Assembly (NCBI GenBank): GCA_964596165.1
Contig: CAZQTW010000094.1
Coordinates: 1 to 18,433 of the forward strand
Length of the DNA stretch: 18,433 nucleotides
Source of the DNA: CAYUQT01 sp964596165
GTDB lineage: Bacteria; Planctomycetota; Phycisphaerae; UBA1845; JAFGLZ01
Direction: 5' to 3'
The first letter of the stretch is position 1; each line of letters opens with the position of its first letter. The position numbers and the translations under genes were made by a program. This document shows positions 6,816 through 14,495 of the stretch, piece after piece. The notes under the pieces were generated by a model. The model made no database searches and had not been told where the DNA came from. It worked only from the letters and a program-made list of their open reading frames with translations.

Positions 6816-8888
6816 TCAGTCACCAGTGTAACTGCTTTGGCTCGTTGTTGCTAAGTCCTGCCCCCCCTGTCTGGCCAGTCGGACAAAATGGGCAAGGACC
6901 TTGTCCCTCCGATCACTCGCCCCTTCCGTCTTGATCAACTTAACCCTCGCCGGAAGCGCCATGGCCAACATCTCGGAAATGTCCGCCTCCTTCAGCAGGC
7001 CGAAACAGAAAAGCGGGGCCGCAGCCGTATAGGCAACCCGCTGCTCCATCAGAAGCTTGAGCGACGCCGGCAACCCGACGGTCACAAGCATCGCGGGACG
7101 ATTCGACCGGCACAAGCCCGCCGCAAGCACAGCCGCCACCGACGCCACGCGTCCGACCCCCGCCACCGTAATCGGCTGGCCCGGATACGTCGTCGCCACG
7201 TGTCCCATCACCGCCATCAACTGAGCAACCTGAACGCCCAGCGGCCGTTCGCCTTCACTGGCCATCATCATCGCATACGCCCACGGAGCAAAGCCGCTGC
7301 TGGGCACGCATTCACCGGTTAGAACCATGTCCATCGCGATGACGCGATGGTCGTCCCTCAACAGATCGCCGATGCACGACTCCGCCGCCGACCGACCGCC
7401 GTCGGATACGACAATCGCCACGCGCTTGGGCAATTCCCCCTTGGACGCCAGCTCGACCGCCGGCACATGCCACTCCCGTCCGATCGCCAGCTTCAACGCC
7501 TTGGCCGCATAGACATCTGACGCCATGTCTTTCGCCTCAACGTCGGTTACTTCCACGCGCTTCAGCCGCAGCACGCTTGCAAGGGCCTCGCGCCGCTCCT
7601 GACTCCACTCCTTCAATGACGCCATATCGCCGCAGGCCGTAACGGGCCTCTGTGGCAGGCTTACAGCCAATTTCTCGCTTAACGTGTAGAAGTTGGCGTT
7701 GTTCTTGGGCACGCCTAGTGCCATCTGCTCCTTGGTCATGACTTCCGCGTCCGACGGGATCTCCTCATCTCGCCGCGCATCGGCCGGCAGAAAGTGACTG
7801 TTGATGAACCGGTAGAACGCCTGACGATTGTCCACCTCGTAGTTGTGCGTGCCGGGGTCTTTGTTGTTGTGAAGCTGGAATTGATCGCGCTTCCCGTACA
7901 ACTCATAGAAAGGCACAACCGGATCGTAGACTGACGGCTTGGCACGCGGCGTCGGAAAGCAGCAGTTGTCCTTCTCGTTATAGATCAGTAACGCCGGTCG
8001 CGGCGCCAGCAGGGCCGTCAGGTGGTTGTAGTCACAGACGGTCAGCAAATCGCATGGGGTCTGTTCGATATCACCGGTATCGCCGGGATAATCGATCCGT
8101 GGCGGCTGGGCACAGTACCCCGCATTCGGCACCGACAGCTTCACACGGGTATCCAGCGAACTGATGGTGATCGTCTGCCAGCCGCCGCCCGACAGGCCCG
8201 TGACGGCCACCCGTTCCGGGTCGGCATTCGGATGATCGAGCAGGACGTCCAGCCCGCGCTTCAGCAACATGTAGAACACGCCCACACCGGCCTGTCCGCA
8301 AAGGTCGAGATACGCCAGCTCGTAGTGGTCGTACCCGGGGAGCCTCAGCTCACCCATGGCAAGCCACTCCGGATTCAAGGCAATCATGCCGCGTTTGGCC
8401 AGGTTGATGCAGCGAATCTGCTTGTACGTGACGGCCTTGCCCAAGTCGCGCTCGTGACCATTAGGGTTGAGCACAACGGGAACTTTCCCCTTGAGTTCCG
8501 CCGGTTCATAGAGAAGCGCCGGAATCCACATCCCGGGAAAACCTTCGTAACGCAGCTTGCGGATGACGTAGCCCTTCCCGGTCTCGATCGTACCGAGCCA
8601 CTCGACGCCGCCCTTCCACTGGAGAAGACCCGACTCGTGTCCCTTGAAATACACCTCGTCGAGGGCGCGGAGCCGCAAGGCCTGCTGCTCGATGTCCCAC
8701 GTCTTCGCATCCGGCGGGACCTTCAGCGGCGGGATGCGTGCGTACAGAAACGCCCGCAGTTCCTGGTGGGGTAGGTCTTTCTCGAGAATGCGCGTCGCCA
8801 GCACCTTGCTTAGAGCAGATGGGGGCCTGGAGCCTGATTCGGCCGTCAACAGAGACAACACAAGGCCGGCAAGTGGCAAGGCGCTCAT
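6816..8888 (-). CDS. Exported acetyl-xylan-esterase-like alpha/beta hydrolase, two-domain
   Basis: The ATG at 8888 was chosen over an in-frame ATG at 9071 because it gives a short signal peptide (MSALPLAGLVLSLL), follows an AGAGAGGG ribosome site, and avoids overlapping the divergent gene. The protein is 690 residues. The first domain, about 100-365, is an alpha/beta hydrolase of the acetyl xylan esterase/dienelactone-hydrolase type. It has the nucleophile elbow VTGLSGGGWQT (Ser233), a candidate acid Asp307 in LIYNEKDNCC and a candidate base His348 in PGTHNYEVD. Such enzymes remove ester groups from plant or algal polysaccharides; the substrate here is not shown. The second half, about 480-690, looks like another hydrolase-type fold, but its elbow reads AGVGRVAS with Arg580 where the serine would be, so it is probably inactive. 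The gene lies 50 bp upstream of DUF58 and diverges from a Tat-exported enzyme-like gene. Confidence 0.8.
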   Translation of the reverse strand: MSALPLAGLVLSLLTAESGSRPPSALSKVLATRILEKDLPHQELRAFLYARIPPLKVPPDAKTWDIEQQALRLRALDEVYFKGHESGLLQWKGGVEWLGTIETGKGYVIRKLRYEGFPGMWIPALLYEPAELKGKVPVVLNPNGHERDLGKAVTYKQIRCINLAKRGMIALNPEWLAMGELRLPGYDHYELAYLDLCGQAGVGVFYMLLKRGLDVLLDHPNADPERVAVTGLSGGGWQTITISSLDTRVKLSVPNAGYCAQPPRIDYPGDTGDIEQTPCDLLTVCDYNHLTALLAPRPALLIYNEKDNCCFPTPRAKPSVYDPVVPFYELYGKRDQFQLHNNKDPGTHNYEVDNRQAFYRFINSHFLPADARRDEEIPSDAEVMTKEQMALGVPKNNANFYTLSEKLAVSLPQRPVTACGDMASLKEWSQERREALASVLRLKRVEVTDVEAKDMASDVYAAKALKLAIGREWHVPAVELASKGELPKRVAIVVSDGGRSAAESCIGDLLRDDHRVIAMDMVLTGECVPSSGFAPWAYAMMMASEGERPLGVQVAQLMAVMGHVATTYPGQPITVAGVGRVASVAAVLAAGLCRSNRPAMLVTVGLPASLKLLMEQRVAYTAAAPLFCFGLLKEADISEMLAMALPARVKLIKTEGASDRRDKVLAHFVRLARQGGQDLATTSQSSYTGD

Positions 8889-8941
8889 GTCAATAGTCCC
8901 TCTCTGTGTCCTATGGCAAAACGACTCGGGATTCCGTGGAA

Positions 8942-8956
8942 CATCGCGGCGCGATG
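8942..8956. promoter_or_regulatory. Perfect palindrome in divergent gap, candidate operator
   Basis: CATCGCGGCGCGATG is a perfect inverted repeat with 7-bp arms around one central base. It lies in the 143-bp gap between two divergent genes for exported proteins, 53 bp from the hydrolase start and 75 bp from the Tat-protein start. That is where a shared repressor or activator site would sit. A second weaker repeat (CCTGC-CGATC-GCAGG, 8991-9005) lies closer to the Tat gene. No regulator gene is seen in the window. Binding is inferred from symmetry and position only. Confidence 0.35.
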
Positions 8957-9031
8957 ATACCCATATCCACCACAAATGACTACCATGACACCTGCCGATC
9001 GCAGGCACCACATGAATTCGGGAGGCACAGT

Positions 9032-10555
9032 ATGAACAGACGCGACTTCTTGAAAACCGGCGCCGGATCAACCCTCATCGGGGCCGCGGTCGCCCAGACG
9101 CCCGCCATCCCGGCGGAGCCGACGAGCCGACAACCGAACCCCCCAACGCCCGCAATCCTGGCCTCCTACACATCCGAAGACCACCGCCGCCGGCTGCAAA
9201 ACATCGCCGTCTGCGAGCGCGGCATCCGCACGTGCATGCGCAAGCATTTGATCACGAGTTACCTCCCGGGTCAGTGTGCTTACAATCTCGGCGAATACCC
9301 TTGCCGAAAGCCCTGGGACCCCGACGAATACGACGAGAAAGAACTTGACCGATTGCGGGACCACGGCATCCGGCTCATCCAGGTGTTCGACGAGTGGAAC
9401 GATTCGTTGCGCCTCTTCGGTGGCAGCAAGTACACCGCGCTCAATCCCGCCGGGTTCCGGCGATTTGTGGACATGGTCCACAAGCGCGGAATGAAGCTGA
9501 TGGCGTACCTTTCAACCGGATTCCTTCAGGTCACCGATCCGGATCTACGCCCCGAGTGGTTCCGCGAAGGAGACATACTGGTCGTCGGCTTCTGGAACAT
9601 GGCTCGATGCGCGCCGGCCAGCGCGGGCTGGCGGGCATTCCTCTTGCCGCAAGTCGTCCGGATCCTCGATGAGTGGGGCCTGGACGGGATCTACAACGAC
9701 TGCGGCTACGTCACCAACGCCCGGCGCCAGGCGTGGAAGAAATGGATGACACCGACGAAGGATGAGGTACAGGCCTTCGAGGAGACTGCCGCGCACGACG
9801 GCGCCCTGGGCGATCTTCTCGAGCTCATCTACGCCGAAGTCAAGCGCCGAGGCGGCATCCTCAAGCTCCACGTCGACGCCGCCGACCGGCCTCTCGTCGG
9901 CGATGCGAAAGTCTACGACTACCTGTGGGTCGGAGAAGGCGTGAACAATGCCGACAGCCTTCGTGAGGCGGTCAAGAATCACCCCCCCTACGTCGTCCCC
10001 TGCATCGACATGTCCTTCGCGAAGATCGTCAACGAGGATGAGCCCTACTTGCATGCGATCCCCTACATGCAGTTCCCCATCCTCCAGGCCGGCCGCCCAT
10101 TCACGGGCGAACGCGGCATGATCCCTGGCGTCAAATACGCCCCTGAAGCAACCGACTTCTGGGTCAAGCGCTGCCGCGAGGCCTGGAAGTACTACCAGGC
10201 CAACCCCAACGGGCCGTATACCTACGGGAGTTGGGATTCCGTGCCCAGCCGCCCCGAGGTCCGCCCAACACATGCCCGCTGGCTCAAACAATACCTGCCG
10301 ATGGTGGAAGAAGGCACAAGGGCATACCTCGAAATCGCGGACTCCAACCTGCTCGCACAGCCGTTGCCCAAAGACATCGTGGCCTCGGCCTTCGCCAATC
10401 GCGACCTGTACCTGGTCGTGGCCAATTATGGGCAGACCAAGGTCGAACTGGAAACGGCGGACAAATACGTGGCGACCGGCGAGCCTTCAGCCCCTGCGCA
10501 GAGACGCTGGGCGCTCGCCCCTCGTTCGCTCCGCATCCTTCGGCGGACGACTTGA
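9032..10555 (+). CDS. Tat-exported TIM-barrel protein, probable glycoside hydrolase
   Basis: The start at 9032 is supported by a GGGAGG ribosome site (9020-9025, 6-nt spacing) and by a textbook twin-arginine signal, MNRRDFLKTGAGSTLIGAAV. Earlier in-frame ATGs from 8906 would bury this signal. The 507-residue protein has alternating strand-helix sequence typical of a TIM barrel from about 60 to 430: GIRLIQVFDEWND, GMKLMAYLSTGF, and WGLDGIYNDCGYVTN (215-229), with Asp218 and Asp223 at the end of a strand where glycosidases of the alpha-galactosidase type often hold acidic residues. WVGEGVN (299-305) adds Glu302. A C-terminal segment, about 445-505, is likely a small beta domain. No exact GH family is recognised. 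The neighbourhood of an esterase-like hydrolase and a second glycosidase-like protein supports a role in polysaccharide breakdown outside the cytoplasm. Confidence 0.7.
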   Translation: MNRRDFLKTGAGSTLIGAAVAQTPAIPAEPTSRQPNPPTPAILASYTSEDHRRRLQNIAVCERGIRTCMRKHLITSYLPGQCAYNLGEYPCRKPWDPDEYDEKELDRLRDHGIRLIQVFDEWNDSLRLFGGSKYTALNPAGFRRFVDMVHKRGMKLMAYLSTGFLQVTDPDLRPEWFREGDILVVGFWNMARCAPASAGWRAFLLPQVVRILDEWGLDGIYNDCGYVTNARRQAWKKWMTPTKDEVQAFEETAAHDGALGDLLELIYAEVKRRGGILKLHVDAADRPLVGDAKVYDYLWVGEGVNNADSLREAVKNHPPYVVPCIDMSFAKIVNEDEPYLHAIPYMQFPILQAGRPFTGERGMIPGVKYAPEATDFWVKRCREAWKYYQANPNGPYTYGSWDSVPSRPEVRPTHARWLKQYLPMVEEGTRAYLEIADSNLLAQPLPKDIVASAFANRDLYLVVANYGQTKVELETADKYVATGEPSAPAQRRWALAPRSLRILRRTT

Positions 10556-10765
10556 AGGTGACGATGAGGCCGCCGAAACGTGCTGCCCGACGAAGGCGAA
10601 ACCGATGTTGCCCCGCGGAACCTGCAGAACAGGAAGAATAGAGTGAGCCTCCTCGAACTCGCCCTCCACCATCTGTGTTTCAGCCCAGTCGACGAGTTCG
10701 GTCGCCGAGATTCGGCGATGAAGATAGGTGGCCATCTTATCGGCCACGATCCGTCTGGTCGTCAC
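10487..10765 (-). CDS. Small hypothetical protein, possibly a truncated gene remnant
   Basis: This 92-codon frame starts with GTG at 10765, 51 bp after the stop of the glycosidase gene on the same strand. Its first 42 residues look protein-like: an amphipathic, acidic helix-rich stretch, MATYLHRRISATELVDWAE, then MVEGEFEE. From memory, this resembles small planctomycete proteins of about 80 residues; no search was run. After residue 42 the character changes to Ser/Pro/Arg-rich sequence, and the last 69 bp overlap the end of the convergent Tat-protein gene. The other two frames do not continue a convincing protein. The C-terminal half may therefore have been lost, leaving a remnant. The function is unknown and the call is tentative. 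Confidence 0.35.
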   Translation of the reverse strand: MTTRRIVADKMATYLHRRISATELVDWAETQMVEGEFEEAHSILPVLQVPRGNIGFAFVGQHVSAASSSPSSRPPKDAERTRGERPASLRRG

Positions 10766-10809
10766 CGTATTCCAATATCAGACCTTTCGATGCCCTCGGT
10801 CGACAGGTT

Positions 10810-10818
10810 TCACCTCCT
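10810..10818 (-). promoter_or_regulatory. Near-perfect Shine-Dalgarno without a standard start codon
   Basis: On the minus strand the sequence AGGAGGTGA, close to a full anti-SD match, begins inside the stop codon of the glycosidase gene. No ATG follows at working distance. Six bases after GGAGG is a CTG (10806-10804) that would open a 14-codon frame (LSTEGIERSDIGIR). That frame ends at a TGA overlapping the GTG start of the small hypothetical gene as GTGA. It could be a relic of a mutated start, a leader peptide, or chance. Confidence 0.3.
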
Positions 10819-13800
10819 ACCATTCCAGTCTAATCTCCTTCTCAGTCGGACCCGTTGCCGGAAGCTCCTGCGTACCTTTCCGCCCCGACCAACCGTCCAG
10901 ATGCATGACCATCTTGGCCGGCGGCGTGCGTCGCGGTGAATTAACCTTCAGTTGGGCCGTCTTGCCGTCAGCGGCCACCTTCAGCTCCAGCGACATCGGC
11001 CCAAACTCTGTCACGATGTCCTTCAACCGGACGACCGCGCCGGGCTGGACCCACCTGACCGGCAGGCCTTCGAACAGGTGTAGCTCGTCGCCGCGTTCCA
11101 GGACCAGCAGATCCCGCACCAGGCGGATGAACTCGGCGCTGGCCCAGTTGTGCGGCATATCGCCGCAGATCTGATCGCCCTTGCCGACGGGCATCTGCTC
11201 CTCGCGCCAACACAAGAGCGGCGAGGCGTGGTTGGCAAATGCGTAGAGAACCTCGACCGCCTTCTGCCCGTGACCCAACCACAACCACGCGTGCCCATAG
11301 AACGATCCGAAGTAGTTCCAGATGCCTTCGGAAAGCCAGCCCGTGCCGAAGACCAGTCCCTCCGACTCGACCGCCTTCAGCATCGCCATGTTGCCCTGAA
11401 CAAGCGGATCGTCGGGCGCAAAGACCGTGCCCGGATACACCGCATGGCAGAACCCCCACTGGGCCTTCTGCGGCGCGACATGCTCCGGATCGACCATACG
11501 AATCGGCAGATAACGGTTGCCCTTTGAATCCGTCTTCATGTCCCGCGCCGCCGCCTTGCGGAATGTGGCCATGAAGTCGTCATATTCTTTCTGCCAATCA
11601 CTGGCTTGCTCCGTCTTTCCTAGCCACGTCGCCGCTTCGACCGCCGCACGCATGCCCACCATCGTCCAGTAAACGTTCGTATACTCGGGATGCTTTCCGC
11701 CCAAGCCGCCGTCACTGAACCCTTCAGGAATCAGCCCCGCGTTCGGCGCGTCGGGCTTCTCCGAGGCCGTCTTGCGCATCTGACGGATGTATTCGAACCC
11801 CTTCTCAACCTTGGGCCACACCTCGCCGAGCCACGCCGTGTCGCCCGTCAGCCTCGCATGTCGCGCAACCGCCCACAGGGCGATGCCGGTCTCCTTCCAG
11901 TGCCCATCCATAATCATGATCGCGCCGGTGTCCTTCTGGAAACCCAACAGGTACGTGATCCCCTTGCGGGCCTCATCGGTCCGGCCGAGAAACGCGACGG
12001 CCTCCATCAAGAACGAACCGTCCACCACCCACAGCCCGCGATAGCACGTCGGGCCGACCTGAAACGCGGGCAGATCGTTCTTGATCTCTCGCGCCTGATA
12101 GATGTTCCGGATGCTCGAATCGACCAGCGCCTGGACACCCGCGTCGGGCACCTCGATGCGTCCGTAGGGCAGATCAAGCTTCCGCCAGTATTCCTCCGCC
12201 TGCTTGCGCGCCGCCTCGGCCTGTGCCCATTCCACCGGAACGCCCTCGTTCCATTCACCTCGAACAACACAGAACGCGAAACCGGCTTCCTTGCCGGCGG
12301 GCACCCGCATCTGGGCCATGTGCAGCCGAACGCCGCCGGACGGACTATCCACAACCTCAAACTTCACCCCGGACACAAGCCGGGTGATCGAACCGATCCG
12401 AACCTCCCGTCGTTCCACGGCCGGCGAGATCGGTTGCTCGCTTTCGATGGTCAGCGAGGGGACACAAATCACATCGGCTTGGCCCCTGTTGACCAATCGG
12501 ACCATCAGCATGTCATGCCGGGTCGGCCCGGGAACGTCCAACTTGCCGCCGCAATCGACGTAGGCCGAGGCCGTCTGCAACCCGCCACCCCCGATCAATT
12601 CGTCGGCAGCGGGTGACTTTCCCTGAGGAAAGACCCACAGAACGTTCAATATGGGATTCTTGTCCCCGGCGCCCGGTGACGCACTCACGGCCACGTCGAT
12701 GAACCCGTCTCCGTTCTCATCCACGGCATCCACGGGAAAGACGGCCGGAACGTTGTGCCCCTTGGCCGCGACGATATCCACCGTCTGCCGCGTCTTGCCC
12801 TCGACGTACAGGTCGAGGATCCGCTGACCGGGTGTCTTGTGATGCCCCTCGCACAGGCCGAACACCACCGTGTACCTGCAGCCGGAATCCGCCTTGAACC
12901 GGTAACGGACGGGTTCATTCCAGCCCACCGCGATACTCGTAAACGCCGGATTGCCGGGCGCCGCCGTCGGCGAGGCCCAGCCGACAATCCCGTCCTGCTT
13001 GCCAACCCGCTCGACAAACGTCTGGCGATCTTCAGGGTTGCCGCAATCGACGTGCGCCAACGGGGTGCGCGGTCCCTTGCCGGTCACCAGCAACGCCGGC
13101 GGCACGGCATCCTCATAAGGAAGCACCCACAGAACGTTGAGGATGGTGTTCCTGTCGGCCGTCCCCGCCGCGGGCGCGACGGCCAGATCCAACCAACCGT
13201 CTCCGTTCTCGTCCTTGGCCTCGAATCCAAAGACCGCGGGTACGTTGCGGCCCTTCAGCGCGATCATATCGACCGTTTGACGGGTCTTACCCTCGATCTG
13301 AAGATCGAGCACCCGTGCCCCGGCGTCTGTGTGATGGCCCTCGCACAGGCCGAAACCCACGAAGTAGGACCGGTCGGGTTCGGCCTTGAAGCGGTAACGG
13401 ATCGCCTCGTTCCACCCCACGGCGATATGGCGAAACGCCGGATCAGGTTCGACCGCCGGTGACGCCCAACCTTCCAACGAGGTGGTATTGCCCACACGTT
13501 CCAGCCTCACCGGCTTGACGTCTTTCTTCTCGGCGGGTTCCAGACGCGGTGCAACCGCGAACGCCTCCTCGACAAGCTCAAGCCGGCCCAATCGTCTGAT
13601 CGTGCGAACGATCGGCACGCGAGGCGAAACGAGTTCCTGGCGAACCCATTCGGCGCGGCCCAATCCGGCGGTAATCTTCGTCTTGAAGTCCGAGTAGCGG
13701 CCCGGGTAGTCGTACAGGAGCCCCCCGTCCTTGGCCACCAGCGTCTTCTGCCAGTCGTCCGGCAGACAGATCGACGTCTGCCACCACACCGGCGCATACC

Positions 13801-13924
13801 GGAAATCAACATCCGACGAATTCGGGGCGGAATCCGATGCCTGCTCTGCCCGGACGACTCCCCCGGTAAACAGCCCCATCGCCGCCGCAACCACGCCGAG
13901 TGACATACACGTGCGTATGGACAT
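10817..13924 (-). CDS. Exported six-hairpin glycosidase-like protein with two malectin-like modules
   Basis: The ATG at 13924 is preceded by AAGGAGA (13939-13933) and opens a signal peptide ending VVRAEQ near residue 28; an in-frame ATG at 13990 gives no signal. The protein is 1035 residues. Residues about 40-130 and 465-560 look like two parts of one large beta-sandwich. Between them lie two tandem modules (about 142-278 and 306-437). Residues about 590-940 form an alpha/alpha barrel of the glucoamylase/GH95-like type: GLWVVDGSFLMEA, GHWKETGIALWAVARHA, TGWLSEGIWNYFG, MPHNWASAEFIRLVRD. A beta domain (945-1035) closes the protein. Asp635 and Glu866 are candidate acidic residues only. The likely role is hydrolysis or binding of polysaccharide outside the cytoplasm. 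The exact GH family and substrate are not determined. The gene is convergent with the Tat-protein gene. Confidence 0.72.
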   Translation of the reverse strand: MSIRTCMSLGVVAAAMGLFTGGVVRAEQASDSAPNSSDVDFRYAPVWWQTSICLPDDWQKTLVAKDGGLLYDYPGRYSDFKTKITAGLGRAEWVRQELVSPRVPIVRTIRRLGRLELVEEAFAVAPRLEPAEKKDVKPVRLERVGNTTSLEGWASPAVEPDPAFRHIAVGWNEAIRYRFKAEPDRSYFVGFGLCEGHHTDAGARVLDLQIEGKTRQTVDMIALKGRNVPAVFGFEAKDENGDGWLDLAVAPAAGTADRNTILNVLWVLPYEDAVPPALLVTGKGPRTPLAHVDCGNPEDRQTFVERVGKQDGIVGWASPTAAPGNPAFTSIAVGWNEPVRYRFKADSGCRYTVVFGLCEGHHKTPGQRILDLYVEGKTRQTVDIVAAKGHNVPAVFPVDAVDENGDGFIDVAVSASPGAGDKNPILNVLWVFPQGKSPAADELIGGGGLQTASAYVDCGGKLDVPGPTRHDMLMVRLVNRGQADVICVPSLTIESEQPISPAVERREVRIGSITRLVSGVKFEVVDSPSGGVRLHMAQMRVPAGKEAGFAFCVVRGEWNEGVPVEWAQAEAARKQAEEYWRKLDLPYGRIEVPDAGVQALVDSSIRNIYQAREIKNDLPAFQVGPTCYRGLWVVDGSFLMEAVAFLGRTDEARKGITYLLGFQKDTGAIMIMDGHWKETGIALWAVARHARLTGDTAWLGEVWPKVEKGFEYIRQMRKTASEKPDAPNAGLIPEGFSDGGLGGKHPEYTNVYWTMVGMRAAVEAATWLGKTEQASDWQKEYDDFMATFRKAAARDMKTDSKGNRYLPIRMVDPEHVAPQKAQWGFCHAVYPGTVFAPDDPLVQGNMAMLKAVESEGLVFGTGWLSEGIWNYFGSFYGHAWLWLGHGQKAVEVLYAFANHASPLLCWREEQMPVGKGDQICGDMPHNWASAEFIRLVRDLLVLERGDELHLFEGLPVRWVQPGAVVRLKDIVTEFGPMSLELKVAADGKTAQLKVNSPRRTPPAKMVMHLDGWSGRKGTQELPATGPTEKEIRLEW
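12614..13009 (-). repeat. Malectin-like module, copy 2 (in the glycosidase gene)
   Basis: Residues about 306-437, clearly related to copy 1: GWASP, SIAVGWNE, YRFKA, FGLCEGHH, EGKTRQTVD, NVPAVF, DENGDGFIDVAV and ILNVLWVFP. Similarity is also visible at DNA level near the ILNVLWV segment (CCCACAGAACGTT in both copies). This points to an internal duplication rather than two separate captures. Confidence 0.75.
13091..13501 (-). repeat. Malectin-like module, copy 1 (in the glycosidase gene)
   Basis: Residues about 142-278 of the large glycosidase. Shared landmarks with copy 2 are the GWASP start, HIAVGWNE, YRFKA, FGLCEGHH, EGKTRQTVD, NVPAVF, DENGDGWLDLAV and ILNVLWVLP. Corresponding landmarks are 164 residues apart. 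The DENGDG motif resembles a calcium-binding loop. Malectin-like folds usually bind carbohydrate. The boundaries are approximate. Confidence 0.75.
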
Positions 13925-13958
13925 GAGCGGTTCTCCTTGGGCAAGACAGACGACGGTA

Positions 13959-13987
13959 CGTCTACATGAACAGGTCCCCACCGTCAA
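13959..13987 (-). promoter_or_regulatory. Putative promoter of the glycosidase gene
   Basis: On the minus strand TTGACG (13987-13982, 5 of 6 to the -35 consensus) and TAGACG (13964-13959, 3 of 6 to the -10) are spaced by 17 bp. The -10 ends 34 bp before the ATG, leaving room for the AAGGAGA ribosome site. The weak -10 makes this tentative. Confidence 0.33.
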
Positions 13988-14462
13988 CATGACGATGCAC
14001 GCTCTGTCGGGTCAAAGCAGTCCAAAGGCAATAGGCTATTGTCAACGACGGAAGATTGCCGGCCCTTACCGCTCTGATGATGCACAAGCCATGGCCACAG
14101 TATATATCGCAGGACATGAACCCAAGCCATTAAGATCTGCTTTCGATACGCAGGAGAAAGCTTCATCGATGACGAGGGGAAAGACCACCAGTTGACGGGG
14201 AGCGGTACCCTGGCTTAAGCGAAACCGCTGTACCTATACGTCTATCTCCACTGTGCGGGCGAGAGTGTGGTCCGGATTGGATCGAATGGCGAGCGGTACT
14301 GATTCCGAAACGAACAGAGAAAGTAGCTCTGTAGTTGAATGGCCAACAAAGGCCGCAGCCTCGTCGAGGTGGCTAGTCGAAACACCCTCACTCGTTGACG
14401 CTTTGAATTGTCTGGGACACACGAAGGTGGACGCGTGTTAGCGTCGCGGCCCCCTCGCACTG
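13988..14462. other. Non-coding gap, nothing recognised
   Basis: This is about 475 bp between the divergent glycosidase and toxin genes. It has lower GC than the flanking genes and no frame with coding character on either strand. No tRNA, repeat or insertion-sequence end was recognised. The short frames present lack ribosome sites and recognisable motifs. Confidence 0.5.
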
Positions 14463-14468
14463 TATAAT
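14463..14468 (+). promoter_or_regulatory. Consensus -10 box upstream of the PIN toxin gene
   Basis: A perfect TATAAT lies 27 bp before the PIN-domain start. No good -35 is seen at 16-18 bp; the nearest is TTAGCG, 19 bp upstream. Type II toxin-antitoxin promoters are often close to the first gene, so the position is reasonable. Confidence 0.4.
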
Positions 14469-14495
14469 CGTATGAGAGAATCAGGATGCTGACTG

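Noticed and set aside
5761..6831. 356-codon plus-strand frame opposite DUF58
   Set aside because: DUF58 on the minus strand has clear family motifs. This frame is rich in Arg, Gln and His without any recognisable domain.
11690..12616. 308-codon plus-strand frame inside the glycosidase gene
   Set aside because: The minus strand holds an uninterrupted 1035-residue protein with repeats and a signal peptide. This frame has none of these.
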